Positions 1 through 9,446 of a stretch of DNA of 51,094 bases are shown piece by piece. Made by a program: the position numbers and the translations under genes. The notes under the pieces were generated by a model, which had not been told where the DNA came from, searched no databases, and saw only the letters and a program-made list of their open reading frames with translations. This stretch comes from an uncultured Pelagibacteraceae bacterium (GTDB lineage Bacteria > Pseudomonadota > Alphaproteobacteria > Pelagibacterales > Pelagibacteraceae), in the NCBI GenBank assembly GCA_902552475.1, contig CACDJC010000007.1:1-51094 (forward strand). The letters are read 5' to 3'. Position 1 is the first letter of the stretch. Every line of letters begins with the position of its first letter.

Positions 1-656
1 AATTTTGTTGGTTGAGTATTTTCTTTTTTTTTTTTAAGTTGATCCATATAATTTTGAATTTCTAATTTATTTTTTTTAAAGCCTCTAAATGTTGCGCTTA
101 AAAAAATAATATCTTTAGGTAAATCCGTATCTCTATATTTAAAATTAATTTTATTTGCCGGTATAGTTTTTATCTGGCCATAAAAATCGATTATTTGTAA
201 GGAAATTAAAACATCTTTAAATTCACTATTAAAACATCCTGAATTCATCCTTATACCTCCACCAACTGACCCTGGTATACAAGACATAAACTCTAATCCA
301 CCAATATTATTCTCTTTCGCAAATTCTGATAATTTCTTTTGAGTGCTAGCTGCCCCAGCTACTATTGTGTCTTGATTTAAAATACTAATATTTGAGAAAT
401 TTCTACCTAATTTAATAATCGATCCATCAAATATTTTGTCACTAAATAACACATTTGATCCAGATCCTAAAATAAATATTTTTCCTCTATTATAATATAG
501 TTTAAAAAATTCTATTAGTTCTTTAAGAGAATTAGGTTTAAAAAATACTTTTGTTTTTCCACCAATATTGAACCAGTTAAAGTTTTTAATTTCAAAATCA
601 AATAAAATTTCACCTTTTATATTTCTAGAAAATTTTTCTAAATCTTTTATTAACAT
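1..656 (-). CDS. murB: UDP-N-acetylenolpyruvoylglucosamine reductase MurB (partial, C-terminus off the left edge)
   Basis: MurB is the FAD- and NADPH-dependent enzyme that reduces UDP-GlcNAc-enolpyruvate to UDP-MurNAc in cytoplasmic peptidoglycan precursor synthesis. The frame is open from an ATG at 656 to the window edge (about 218 codons). Visible family motifs are FNIGGK near the N-terminus, the FAD-binding ILGSGSNVLFSD stretch, and the signature PGSVGGGIRMNSGCF, followed by NFKYRDTDL. The start is fixed by a TAATG junction in which the A of the murC stop is the A of this ATG, so translation is probably coupled to murC. It is the last gene of the dcw operon visible here. The rest of the protein and any ddl/ftsQ/ftsA genes would lie beyond the edge. 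Confidence 0.95.
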   Translation of the reverse strand, partial: MLIKDLEKFSRNIKGEILFDFEIKNFNWFNIGGKTKVFFKPNSLKELIEFFKLYYNRGKIFILGSGSNVLFSDKIFDGSIIKLGRNFSNISILNQDTIVAGAASTQKKLSEFAKENNIGGLEFMSCIPGSVGGGIRMNSGCFNSEFKDVLISLQIIDFYGQIKTIPANKINFKYRDTDLPKDIIFLSATFRGFKKNKLEIQNYMDQLKKKKENTQPTK

Positions 657-2047
657 TAAATATTATTTTTTAAATTTTTCATCCAATTTGAAATAGACCC
701 TGCGCCCATACCAATATATATTTTTTCACCATATGCTGTTTGTTTAAGAAATTTTTTTAATTCTATATCATTGTTTACATTTATTAGTTTAACTTTAGAA
801 TTTTTAATTATAAGTCTAGCAAATGAAGAATACGAAAATCCTAATTTTAAATTTTCATTTGCCTTATAGATCGGACATAACAATACCGTATCTGCTTTTT
901 TGAAACATTTAGAAAATTCTATTTTAAGGTTTTTAACTCTTGAAATTCTATGAGGCTGAAAAACACAAATAATCTCTTTTTTTTCGTATACTTCCTTCAC
1001 TCCATCTAGAACTGAACTTATTTCAGTAGGATGGTGCGCATAGTCATCTATAAAAATTGCATCTCTATGCTTAAACAAAAAACTAAATCTTCTTTGCACT
1101 CCTTTAAATCCAAGAAGTCCTTTTTTAATAATTTTTTCTGATATCCCAATAGAAAAAGCAACTGCAAAAACTGAAGTAACATTTTTAATATTGTGTAACC
1201 CTATCAATGGTATCTTAATGTTTTTTATTAATTTTTTTTTACCTGGGATATTGATTTTTATATCAAATCTTGAAAAATTTGCTTTTTGAGAAATATTTAA
1301 TATTTGAAAATTTGAATGATTTTTTATTCCGTATGTATAAAAATTTTTATTTTTGGTTTTCTTTAAAATTTCTTTTATATTTTTATCATCAATACACAAA
1401 AATCCTTTCCCCACAGAAGGGATTTTTTCAAGAAATTGAGAAAAACTCTCTTTTATTTTGTTTAAAGATTTATAATAATCCAGATGTTCGGCATCAATAT
1501 TTGTTACTATTGAATAAGTAAATGGAATCTTCAAGAAACTTCCATCTGACTCGTCCGACTCTATAATACACCAATTGCTTTTTCCTAATTTCGCAGAATT
1601 GCCAAAAGAATTGAGTATTCCTCCATTTATAATTGTAGGATCTAATTTAGCTTCAGTAAAAATACTTGAAATAAGAGACGTCGTTGTAGTCTTTCCATGC
1701 GAACCGGTGATAACGATATTTCTCATTAAAGAAACAATATGTCCTAACATTTCCCCTCTTTTATATATCGGCAATTTTAATTTTTTAGCTTTAATCAACT
1801 CAGGATTATCTGATTTTATTGCAGAAGAAATTACCAAAATAGTGGTTTTATCAATATTTTTTTTTCTATGTTTTATAAATATTTTTATTTTTTTTTCTTT
1901 TAATCTTTCAATATTTTTATTATTTGAAATGTCACTTCCTTGTACTCTAAAGCCCAAACCATTCATAATTAAAGCCAAACCACTCATACCAATTCCACCT
2001 ATGCCAACAAAGTGAATAAGTTCTGTTTTGCCTAAATTAATTTTCAT
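656..2047 (-). CDS. murC: UDP-N-acetylmuramate--L-alanine ligase MurC
   Basis: ATP-dependent cytoplasmic ligase adding L-alanine to UDP-MurNAc, the first amino acid of the peptidoglycan stem peptide. At 463 residues it has the normal family length. The N-terminal Rossmann motif FVGIGGIGMSGLA, the Mur-ligase P-loop TGSHGKTTTTS near residue 113, a central ESDESDGSF stretch, and the DDYAHHPTEI motif of the C-terminal region are all present. Its start overlaps the end of murG by 11 bp and its stop shares a base with the murB start, so it sits in the middle of a continuous dcw transcript. Confidence 0.97.
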   Translation of the reverse strand: MKINLGKTELIHFVGIGGIGMSGLALIMNGLGFRVQGSDISNNKNIERLKEKKIKIFIKHRKKNIDKTTILVISSAIKSDNPELIKAKKLKLPIYKRGEMLGHIVSLMRNIVITGSHGKTTTTSLISSIFTEAKLDPTIINGGILNSFGNSAKLGKSNWCIIESDESDGSFLKIPFTYSIVTNIDAEHLDYYKSLNKIKESFSQFLEKIPSVGKGFLCIDDKNIKEILKKTKNKNFYTYGIKNHSNFQILNISQKANFSRFDIKINIPGKKKLIKNIKIPLIGLHNIKNVTSVFAVAFSIGISEKIIKKGLLGFKGVQRRFSFLFKHRDAIFIDDYAHHPTEISSVLDGVKEVYEKKEIICVFQPHRISRVKNLKIEFSKCFKKADTVLLCPIYKANENLKLGFSYSSFARLIIKNSKVKLINVNNDIELKKFLKQTAYGEKIYIGMGAGSISNWMKNLKNNI

Positions 2048-3113
2048 TTATTAGATCTAATAATTTTCTATTTACAGTATTCCAACTGCTTTGGTTAGAT
2101 ATTTTTTCTAAATTCTTCTTTTTATTTAAATAATCATCTTTTTCGTTAAATATTTTAATCAATGTATTGCTAAAACTTTCTTCATCAATTTCTTTTTGAT
2201 TTATTAACCAACTACAATTTAAATTTTCATAATATTTAGCATTATAAAATTGATGATTATCTTTAGCAAATGGAAAAGGTATTGCTATAAATGGGATGCA
2301 CAATTGAGAAAGTTCTGAAATTGCAGAAGCTCCAGATCTAGTGATTGCTAAATCATAATTATTTAAATTTTCGAATAAATTTTCATCAAAATCAAATAAT
2401 TTATATTTTATTCCATTGTTTATATATTCTTGTTCAATAAAATTTTTATTTTTTTTATCATGAATTTGTTGATGAACTTCAATTTTTAATTTTTTAGAAA
2501 TTTTTAAAATTACTTTAGTTAATTTTTTGTCAAAAAATTCTGCACCTTGACTTCCACCAATAATTAAAATTTTTTTTATATAATCAAAATCTTTATTTTT
2601 ATTTTTTTTGATTTTATAAAATTTTTTTCTTAAAATTGGGTTTATTAAGTATATTTTTTTAATATATTTATTTGGAAAAAATTTTATATTTTTATCATAA
2701 CAAATTATTTTTTTTGATAATCTAATCATAAAGTTGTTGGCTCTTCCTAATACTGAATTGGGTTCAAAAAGAATAATTTTTATTTTCAATAACCAAGATG
2801 CAATAGACAATGGAAAAGATATATAACCTCCCACACTAATTAAAAGATCAATTTTATTTTTATTTAAATAATTGTAAGATTTTATTATTGATATAAGAAA
2901 TTTTATTAAATTTAATGGTAACAAATATGTTTTTGAAAATAAATTAGGAACTTCTATTAAAGTATATTGATAATTATTTTTATTTATATACTTAGCTCCT
3001 CTTTGATCGGATACTAAGTAGACTTCAAAATTATCTTTTAAATGATCATATATTGATAAAGATGGAATAACGTGTCCACCAGATCCTCCACTTACTATCA
3101 AAATTTTTTTCAT
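2037..3113 (-). CDS. murG: UDP-N-acetylglucosamine--N-acetylmuramyl-(pentapeptide) pyrophosphoryl-undecaprenol GlcNAc transferase MurG
   Basis: GT28-family glycosyltransferase that turns lipid I into lipid II at the inner face of the cytoplasmic membrane. The 358-residue protein begins with the glycine-rich acceptor-site motif SGGSGGHVIPSL (family GGTGGH), has the second glycine-rich loop GGSQGAEFFD in mid-protein, and the UDP-sugar-binding RSGASAISEL stretch followed by PFPFAKDNHQ in the C-terminal domain. Only 2 bp separate it from the upstream ftsW stop, and its end overlaps murC by 11 bp. The protein is very rich in Lys, Asn and Ile, as are its neighbours. Confidence 0.96.
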   Translation of the reverse strand: MKKILIVSGGSGGHVIPSLSIYDHLKDNFEVYLVSDQRGAKYINKNNYQYTLIEVPNLFSKTYLLPLNLIKFLISIIKSYNYLNKNKIDLLISVGGYISFPLSIASWLLKIKIILFEPNSVLGRANNFMIRLSKKIICYDKNIKFFPNKYIKKIYLINPILRKKFYKIKKNKNKDFDYIKKILIIGGSQGAEFFDKKLTKVILKISKKLKIEVHQQIHDKKNKNFIEQEYINNGIKYKLFDFDENLFENLNNYDLAITRSGASAISELSQLCIPFIAIPFPFAKDNHQFYNAKYYENLNCSWLINQKEIDEESFSNTLIKIFNEKDDYLNKKKNLEKISNQSSWNTVNRKLLDLINEN

Positions 3114-3115
3114 AA

Positions 3116-4225
3116 TTATGTAATTTTTCTTTTTGTTAAATTTAAAATAATTCCAGAAATAAATGCTGTGCTTATTATAGAAGATCCTCCATAGCTCAGA
3201 AAGGGTAAGGTCATTCCAGTTGTAGGCAATAATCTAATATTTACTCCTATATGAACAAATGTTTGTAATAAAATTATGGTAATACTTCCAATTAAAATTA
3301 ATTTGATTTTGTTATCATTTAATAAATTAATTTTTTGAATAACTTTATAAGAAAATATTAAATATATAAGAATTATACCAATAACAATTATAGCTCCAAA
3401 TTCCTCAGATATAACAGAAACTATGTAATCAGTATGTGCCTCTGGAATTCTGGAATTTAATGTTCCTTCGCCAATTCCTTTTCCAAAAAATCCTCCATTG
3501 ATTATGGCATCACTTGCTTTATCAGCTTGATAAGTATTACCTGATGAAGAGTCTAAAAATGAAAATATTCTTAATTTAATATATTGGAATTTAGGAATAA
3601 ACATAACTAAATAACTTGATACAAGCCCAACAATCAAAAAGAATACAAAAAATAAAAATATATTTATTCCAGAAACAAATATCAAAGCCAACCAGACCAT
3701 AGATATTAATAGTGTTTGACCTAAATCTGGTTGATAAATTAAAAGCAATAAGATTGGAAATATCAAAAATGTACTTAAAATATATTTTAAATATAATTTT
3801 CTGTTTTTTATAGAAAGTAGTACTGAAAGTACAATTATAAGAAAAGGTTTTAGAATTTCAACTGGTTGAAATCTTGGTAAAAATAAAAGATCCAACCATC
3901 TTTTAGATCCTTTTATTTCAGTTCCAATTATTGGAACTAAAATCAAAGTTATTAAAGTAATAAAAAATAATAATAATGAAATATTAATTAAAAATTTTTG
4001 ATTTAAAAAAGAAAAAAAAATTAGAATAATTAATCCTAAAGAAATGTATAATAAATGTTTTAAAAAAAAATAATAAGAATTTGTATCTAATTTATCTGAT
4101 GCAATTAAAGAAGTTGAAACTAATGAAAAAAATAATCCAAGAAAAAATAATCCAAGAGTCATAAATAATAAAAATTTATCAATATTTTTCCACCAGTCAT
4201 AAATATTATCTAAGTAATTTTTCAT
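3116..4225 (-). CDS. ftsW: Septal peptidoglycan polymerase FtsW (SEDS family)
   Basis: SEDS-family integral membrane glycosyltransferase that polymerises lipid II at the division septum together with its partner transpeptidase FtsI, which is encoded upstream in the same operon. The 369-residue protein is almost entirely hydrophobic helices. It carries the SEDS signatures KGSKRWLDL, YQPDLGQT, the extracellular-loop AHTDYIVSVISEEFG, and near the end the TTGMTLPFLSYGGSS motif typical of FtsW. The start is set by a TGATG overlap with the murD stop. FtsW rather than RodA is favoured by its position between murD and murG. Confidence 0.96.
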   Translation of the reverse strand: MKNYLDNIYDWWKNIDKFLLFMTLGLFFLGLFFSLVSTSLIASDKLDTNSYYFFLKHLLYISLGLIILIFFSFLNQKFLINISLLLFFITLITLILVPIIGTEIKGSKRWLDLLFLPRFQPVEILKPFLIIVLSVLLSIKNRKLYLKYILSTFLIFPILLLLIYQPDLGQTLLISMVWLALIFVSGINIFLFFVFFLIVGLVSSYLVMFIPKFQYIKLRIFSFLDSSSGNTYQADKASDAIINGGFFGKGIGEGTLNSRIPEAHTDYIVSVISEEFGAIIVIGIILIYLIFSYKVIQKINLLNDNKIKLILIGSITIILLQTFVHIGVNIRLLPTTGMTLPFLSYGGSSIISTAFISGIILNLTKRKIT

Positions 4226-5517
4226 CAGCTAATATATTTTTTAATTATTTTATTAAAATATAATCCCCTTACTTCAAAATTCTTAAATTGATCAAATGAA
4301 GCGGCAGATGGGCTAAACAAAATAATTTTTCTTTGTTTTTCATTTTTTGAGTCTCTAAAAACTAGTTTTAAAGATTCATTTAAATTTTTTGCAACTTTAG
4401 TTTTTATTTTATTTTTTAGTATTCGTGAAAAAAAGTATCTATCTTTTCCATATGTATAAGCTTTAATTTTACTAAAATATTTTTTATTTAGTTTTAATTT
4501 ATCTCCTTTTTTTGCCAAACCACCAACTAACCAATAAATATTTTCATAAGATTCTAGAAGAAGTTTTGTTGATGAGAAACTAGTTGACTTAGAGTCATTA
4601 ATTACAGTTAGTTTTTTTGAATTATAGATTATTTGTTGTCTATAATTTAAACCTTTAAATTTATTTGTAGCTTCTAAAACTGTTTTAAAATTTATTTTTA
4701 AAATTTTAGATATCTCAAAAATAAAGGATAAATTTTTAATATTATTTAAATTTTTAAAATAGTTTTTCTTTATAAATTTTAAATAATTAAAGTATTTTTT
4801 ATAATTTACTTTTTTAATTTTAGATTTTATTTGATTTTTTTTTATTAATTTATTTAAAATTTTATTTTTGTTTTCAATAAAAGCATAATCTCTTTTTGAC
4901 TGATTTTTAATAAGTTTAAACTTCGATCCTACATATTTTTTAAAATTACCATGCCTTTCAAGATGGTTTGGATACAAGTTAAGTATCATTGAATAGTTCG
5001 ACTGAAAAAATTTACTATATTCTAGCTGATAAGAGGAAGCTTCAATTATAAATATAGTATTATTATTAAAATTTTTTTCTAATAGTATTGGATACCCTAT
5101 ATTACCAGTCAACCTCACATCTTTTTTACTTTTTTTTAAAACATCAAATAACAATTTAGAAGTTGTTGACTTTCCATTGGTCCCAGTAATCGTAATTTTT
5201 TTGACTTTTGGATAACTTAAGTGAAAAATATCAAGTTCACTTATTATTTTTGATTTATTTTTAATTAAATATTTAGAAATTTTACATTTTTTAAAATCAA
5301 TACCAGGACTTAAAACAATAAAATCAAAAAAAACTTTATTTATCTGTTTAAAATCTATTAAATTTTTTTTATATTTTTGTGGAATATTGTTAAGATTGTC
5401 ATCAAATATTTTACAAAAATTTCTTTTATTTAAAAATTTAAAACAAGCTTTCCCTGATTTTCCAAAACCATAGATTAAAAAATTTTTTTTTTGTAATAAA
5501 TTGCGTAAGCCATTCAT
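4225..5517 (-). CDS. murD: UDP-N-acetylmuramoylalanine--D-glutamate ligase MurD
   Basis: ATP-dependent ligase adding D-glutamate to UDP-MurNAc-L-Ala. Start chosen at the ATG at 5517 (MNGLRNLLQ), which forms a TAATG junction with the mraY stop. The frame continues another 19 codons upstream inside mraY, but that stretch looks non-homologous and a coupled start is typical of this operon, giving 430 residues. Visible motifs are the N-terminal NAD-like fold IYGFGKSGKA, the P-loop TGTNGKSTTSK, a NLYPNHLERHG motif, the Mur-ligase NDSKSTSF stretch and a C-terminal LFSPSAASFDQF, all characteristic of MurD. The coding region is extremely AT-rich with many Asn/Lys runs. Confidence 0.95.
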   Translation of the reverse strand: MNGLRNLLQKKNFLIYGFGKSGKACFKFLNKRNFCKIFDDNLNNIPQKYKKNLIDFKQINKVFFDFIVLSPGIDFKKCKISKYLIKNKSKIISELDIFHLSYPKVKKITITGTNGKSTTSKLLFDVLKKSKKDVRLTGNIGYPILLEKNFNNNTIFIIEASSYQLEYSKFFQSNYSMILNLYPNHLERHGNFKKYVGSKFKLIKNQSKRDYAFIENKNKILNKLIKKNQIKSKIKKVNYKKYFNYLKFIKKNYFKNLNNIKNLSFIFEISKILKINFKTVLEATNKFKGLNYRQQIIYNSKKLTVINDSKSTSFSSTKLLLESYENIYWLVGGLAKKGDKLKLNKKYFSKIKAYTYGKDRYFFSRILKNKIKTKVAKNLNESLKLVFRDSKNEKQRKIILFSPSAASFDQFKNFEVRGLYFNKIIKKYIS

Positions 5518-6602
5518 TATCTTAATTTCAATGTTGCCAAACCTATCATTGCTAAAATTATTGATATTATCCAAAATCTTATTACTACAGTTGATTCTGG
5601 CCAGCCTTTTTTTTCAAAATGATGGTGTATTGGTGCCATTTTAAAAATTCTCTTTCCTGTTAGTTTGAATGATATTACCTGTGCAATTACTGAAACGGCT
5701 TCTAAAACAAATAAACCTCCTGTAATTGCTAAAACAATTTCATGTTTTGTTATAACTCCTACAGCGCCCAAAGAACCTCCAAGTGCTAAAGAACCAGTGT
5801 CTCCCATAAATATTTTTGCTGGCGGAGCGTTAAACCATAAAAAACCCAAGCAAGCTCCTATTATTGAACCACAAAATATAGATGCTTCACCAACTCCCTT
5901 GATATAGGTAATTTGTAAGTATTCTGAAAAAACAATATTGCCTGTGACATAACTAATGAATGCAAAACAAGCAGCAACTAATATAACAGGTACTGTTGCT
6001 AGTCCATCTAATCCGTCAGTAAGATTTACTGCATTAGATGATCCGACAATTACAAATAAATAAAAAGGAATAAAAAACCAACCAAGATTAAAAATTAAAT
6101 TTTTAAAAAAAGGAAAATATAGATTTTTTAATTCGCTAGAATCGCTGAAAAAATACAATATAAATATACCAATTAGAGCTAGCAAAATTTGAATTAAGAT
6201 TTTAAATTTTGAAGATACACCGCTAGAATTATTTTTTTTTATTTTTTGATAATCATCATAAGCTCCTAACAAGCCAAAAGTTGCAGCTATATAAATTAAA
6301 AACCAATTATAAGGATTAGATAAGTCGCCCCATAACAATACTCCTGAAAAAACCCCCAATAAAATCATTAGACCACCCATGGTTGGTGTGCCAATTTTTT
6401 TTATTATATGATCACTAGGTCCATCCTCTCTTATTGGATCATGAATTTGTTTAGATGAAAAATATTTAATTAGAGGACCTCCAACCATAAATACAACTGT
6501 CATAGAAGTAAACATTGACAACCCTGTTCTTACAGTTAAGTATTTAAATACATTAAAAAAACTGAAAAACTCAACCAAACTAGAAAATAAACTATAAAGC
6601 AC
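5517..6602 (-). CDS. mraY: Phospho-N-acetylmuramoyl-pentapeptide-transferase MraY
   Basis: Membrane enzyme that transfers phospho-MurNAc-pentapeptide onto undecaprenyl phosphate, making lipid I. The 361-residue polytopic protein has the canonical cytoplasmic-loop motifs in order: GAYDDYQKI (aspartate pair), NLTDGLDGLATVP, FMGDTGSLALGG, and the HHHFEKKGWPE histidine loop near the C-terminus. Mg2+ and substrate ligands thus appear intact. The start overlaps the end of the murE/murF fusion gene by 11 bp and the stop is coupled to murD. Confidence 0.97.
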   Translation of the reverse strand: MLYSLFSSLVEFFSFFNVFKYLTVRTGLSMFTSMTVVFMVGGPLIKYFSSKQIHDPIREDGPSDHIIKKIGTPTMGGLMILLGVFSGVLLWGDLSNPYNWFLIYIAATFGLLGAYDDYQKIKKNNSSGVSSKFKILIQILLALIGIFILYFFSDSSELKNLYFPFFKNLIFNLGWFFIPFYLFVIVGSSNAVNLTDGLDGLATVPVILVAACFAFISYVTGNIVFSEYLQITYIKGVGEASIFCGSIIGACLGFLWFNAPPAKIFMGDTGSLALGGSLGAVGVITKHEIVLAITGGLFVLEAVSVIAQVISFKLTGKRIFKMAPIHHHFEKKGWPESTVVIRFWIISIILAMIGLATLKLR

Positions 6603-9435
6603 TTAACATTCCTGACTTCAAATTTTGGGTAATTGAGTTTAACCCTGTTGAATTAGATCCTTTAATCATTAAGTACTCACCGTTTTTAATATCATTAATT
6701 AAAAAATTTAAGATATCTTTTTTTGAATTTAATACTTTTCCTCTTTTTTGTGGTCTAATTTTGTTGAAAGTGTAAACAATTTTTTTCCCATAAACATAAA
6801 CTTTGTCAATATTGGCTTTATTAATAGTTTTTGCTGCTTCTATATGTAACTTTTTTGAATATTTGCCTAGCTCAAACATATCACCCAAAAGAATAATTTT
6901 TTTATTTGATTTGCTATCTATCTTATTAAATTTCTCTATTGCAAATTTTAACGATAATGGATTAGAATTGTAACTTTCATCAATAAGATGTAGTTTTTTC
7001 TTTTTAATGTTAATAATACTCTGGTCACCTCTTCCTTCAAGCAAACTATAGTTACTAAAAAAATTTGTATTTAAATTTTCTAAATCAAGATAATTTGAAA
7101 TTACCGCTAAACAGGCTAATAAGTTATCTTTATAATGCTCTAAATTTTTTTTAATTAAAAATTTTATTTCTTTTCCATTAAAATTTACAACAACATAAAA
7201 ATTTTTTTTCTCTTTTTTTATTTTTGTTAACATTATGTTTGCTTTATTTTTTTTACTAAAAGAAATTATTTTTAACTTTTTCTTTAAGGCTTTTTTCTTA
7301 AAATATTCATAGAAATTATCATCAGAATTAATAACTAGAGTTCCATTTTCAATAATATTATCTATGATTTCAGACTTTGCTTTTGCTATACCATTTAAAT
7401 TTTTAAAATTTTTAATATGTGCATAAGATATATTTGTAATTACACCAACATCTGGTTTTATAATTTTAGTAAGTTGATTTATTTCACCACTTTTATTCAT
7501 ACCAACCTCAAAAACTCCAAACTTATCTCGTTTATTTATATTAAATAAAGAAATTGGAACCCCATATTTATTATTATAAGATTTAACTGAGTATGTGGTT
7601 GGATAAATTTTATTTAATGATTTGCCCAACATTTCTTTTAAAGAAGTTTTTCCAGATGAGCCTGTGATAGCTATAGATGAAATATCGGAAGATATTCTTA
7701 TAATATTAGAACATTTTGAAAAAAATTTTAAAGAATTTTTAACCTTAATTTTTTTTCTATTATTCTTTCCATACTTTTTATCAATTATAGATAAACTGGC
7801 ACCTTCTTTTAATGCATGATCTGCAAATTTATTTCCATCTTTATTTTTTCCTTTAATTCCAAAAAAAATATCATTTTTTTTTATTTCTTTTGAATTTATA
7901 GATGAGTTATTAATTTTTATATTTTTACTTATTTTTTTACATAGAATTTCCTCAACGATATTGGCTTTCCAGCTTTGATTTAAATTATTATTTTTTAAAT
8001 TTATTGCTTCAATAATACAGTCTCTATCAGAAAAATACTTTGTTTTTTTATATTCTTGATAAAGTTCATGACCTCTACCTGCCACAACTACAACCTCATC
8101 AGATTTGATATTTGAAATTGCCTTTTTGATTGCATTTTTTCTAGATGGAATTTCAAACAATTTAGATTTTAAAATATTGATTTTAATATCTTTTCTTATT
8201 TTATTTGGATTTTCGCTTCTAGGATTATCATCTGTTAAATATATTTTATGACAATATTTATTTGCAATTTTACCCATAATTTTCCTTTTTTGTTTGTCTC
8301 TTTCTCCCCCACAACCAAAAACTAGATTTATTTTTCTTAATTTAAATTGTTCATAAATATTTTTTAAACATACTTCTAATGCATCTGGAGTATGTGCATA
8401 ATCCAAAATAACAATAGAATTATTCTTTAAATGTCCTATTTTTTCTAATCTACCTGGAACAGATCTTAGTTTTCCTAATGATTTAATTATTTTTTCTAAA
8501 GATAAACTACTTTTGTGAGCAGCCAAAACTGCCATTAAAATGTTTTTAATTTGTATTTTTCCAATAAGCTTTGTTGAAAAATCATAGATATTATTTTTAA
8601 ATAAAAATTTAACTTTTTGTTCATAATTAATAAATTTATGATTAACAATTTTTAAATGAGAATTTTTATTACCTAAACTTAAAGTTTTTAAATTCCTCGA
8701 AATTGAAATATTTTTTAATTTCTTAGATTCTTTAATGTCATTATCGTAAATTATATTCGAATTTTTTTTCATTAATTTTTTAAATAAAATCATTTTAGAA
8801 TCAAAATAATCTTTAAAGGTTTTATGATAATCGAGATGGTCTCTACTTAAATTTGTAAAAATACCAGTATCAAATTTAATACCATGCAATCTATTTTGTT
8901 TTAAACCATGACTTGATGCTTCTAAAATTACATTGTTAATTTTTTTTACTTTTAAAAGGTTTAAAAATTTATTTAATTCTATTGGATCAAAAGTAGTATT
9001 AGAAAATTTTTTTTTAGAGTTAATACCAAATATACCTAGTGTGCCTATTGATGCAGCTTTAATTTTATTTAATTTCAGTATTTGAAAATAAAAATTTGCA
9101 ATTGAAGATTTACCGTTTGTTCCAGTAACTGCAATTAAATTATCTGGCTTCTTTTTATTAATTTTAGAGCTAATTTCTGAAAGTAACTTTCTTGGATTAC
9201 TATTATAAAGATATAAAATATTGTTTTTTAGTCTCTCTTTTCTTTCTTGTGATATTATTATTTTGGCTCCATTTTGAATTGCTTCTTTAATAAATTTATT
9301 TCCATCAACTTTATTTCCTTTAATGGCAAAAAAAATAAAATCTTTTTTTATGGACTTAGAATTAAATGCGATTCCTTTGAACTTTATTTTAAAATATTTT
9401 TTTTTTAATTTTGGAAAATAATCTTTAAGAAACAT
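6592..9435 (-). CDS. murEF: MurE-MurF fusion: UDP-MurNAc-tripeptide synthetase fused to UDP-MurNAc-tripeptide--D-Ala-D-Ala ligase
   Basis: A single 947-codon frame encodes two complete Mur ligases. Residues 1 to about 485 are MurE: P-loop TGTNGKSS (104-111), LEASSHGL near 171, LDYAHTPDAL near 344, the DNPR motif (403-406) that usually marks meso-diaminopimelate as substrate, and VAGRGHE (451-457). Residues from about 488 are MurF: N-terminal NSKEIKKNDIFFGIKG, P-loop TGSSGKTS (591-598), GVFEVGMNKSGEI near 640, DESYNSNP (819-826), and LLGDMFELG near 849. No stop or frameshift separates the halves; a short Asn/Lys-rich stretch near 480-490 is the linker. The product would catalyse two consecutive cytoplasmic steps. 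MurE and MurF are neighbours in normal dcw clusters, so the fusion is a simple loss of the intergenic stop. Confidence 0.95.
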   Translation of the reverse strand: MFLKDYFPKLKKKYFKIKFKGIAFNSKSIKKDFIFFAIKGNKVDGNKFIKEAIQNGAKIIISQERKERLKNNILYLYNSNPRKLLSEISSKINKKKPDNLIAVTGTNGKSSIANFYFQILKLNKIKAASIGTLGIFGINSKKKFSNTTFDPIELNKFLNLLKVKKINNVILEASSHGLKQNRLHGIKFDTGIFTNLSRDHLDYHKTFKDYFDSKMILFKKLMKKNSNIIYDNDIKESKKLKNISISRNLKTLSLGNKNSHLKIVNHKFINYEQKVKFLFKNNIYDFSTKLIGKIQIKNILMAVLAAHKSSLSLEKIIKSLGKLRSVPGRLEKIGHLKNNSIVILDYAHTPDALEVCLKNIYEQFKLRKINLVFGCGGERDKQKRKIMGKIANKYCHKIYLTDDNPRSENPNKIRKDIKINILKSKLFEIPSRKNAIKKAISNIKSDEVVVVAGRGHELYQEYKKTKYFSDRDCIIEAINLKNNNLNQSWKANIVEEILCKKISKNIKINNSSINSKEIKKNDIFFGIKGKNKDGNKFADHALKEGASLSIIDKKYGKNNRKKIKVKNSLKFFSKCSNIIRISSDISSIAITGSSGKTSLKEMLGKSLNKIYPTTYSVKSYNNKYGVPISLFNINKRDKFGVFEVGMNKSGEINQLTKIIKPDVGVITNISYAHIKNFKNLNGIAKAKSEIIDNIIENGTLVINSDDNFYEYFKKKALKKKLKIISFSKKNKANIMLTKIKKEKKNFYVVVNFNGKEIKFLIKKNLEHYKDNLLACLAVISNYLDLENLNTNFFSNYSLLEGRGDQSIINIKKKKLHLIDESYNSNPLSLKFAIEKFNKIDSKSNKKIILLGDMFELGKYSKKLHIEAAKTINKANIDKVYVYGKKIVYTFNKIRPQKRGKVLNSKKDILNFLINDIKNGEYLMIKGSNSTGLNSITQNLKSGMLSAL

Positions 9436-9446
9436 TTTTTAAGCTC

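Noticed and set aside
1270-2015. Open frames on the plus strand opposite murC (1270-1521, 1575-2015)
   Set aside because: They are fully antisense to a clearly homologous murC, have no recognisable domains, and arise easily from the biased AT-rich codon use.
5518-5574. Longer murD N-terminus starting at 5574
   Set aside because: The extra 19 codons lie inside mraY and look unlike MurD; the coupled TAATG start at 5517 gives the normal N-terminus.
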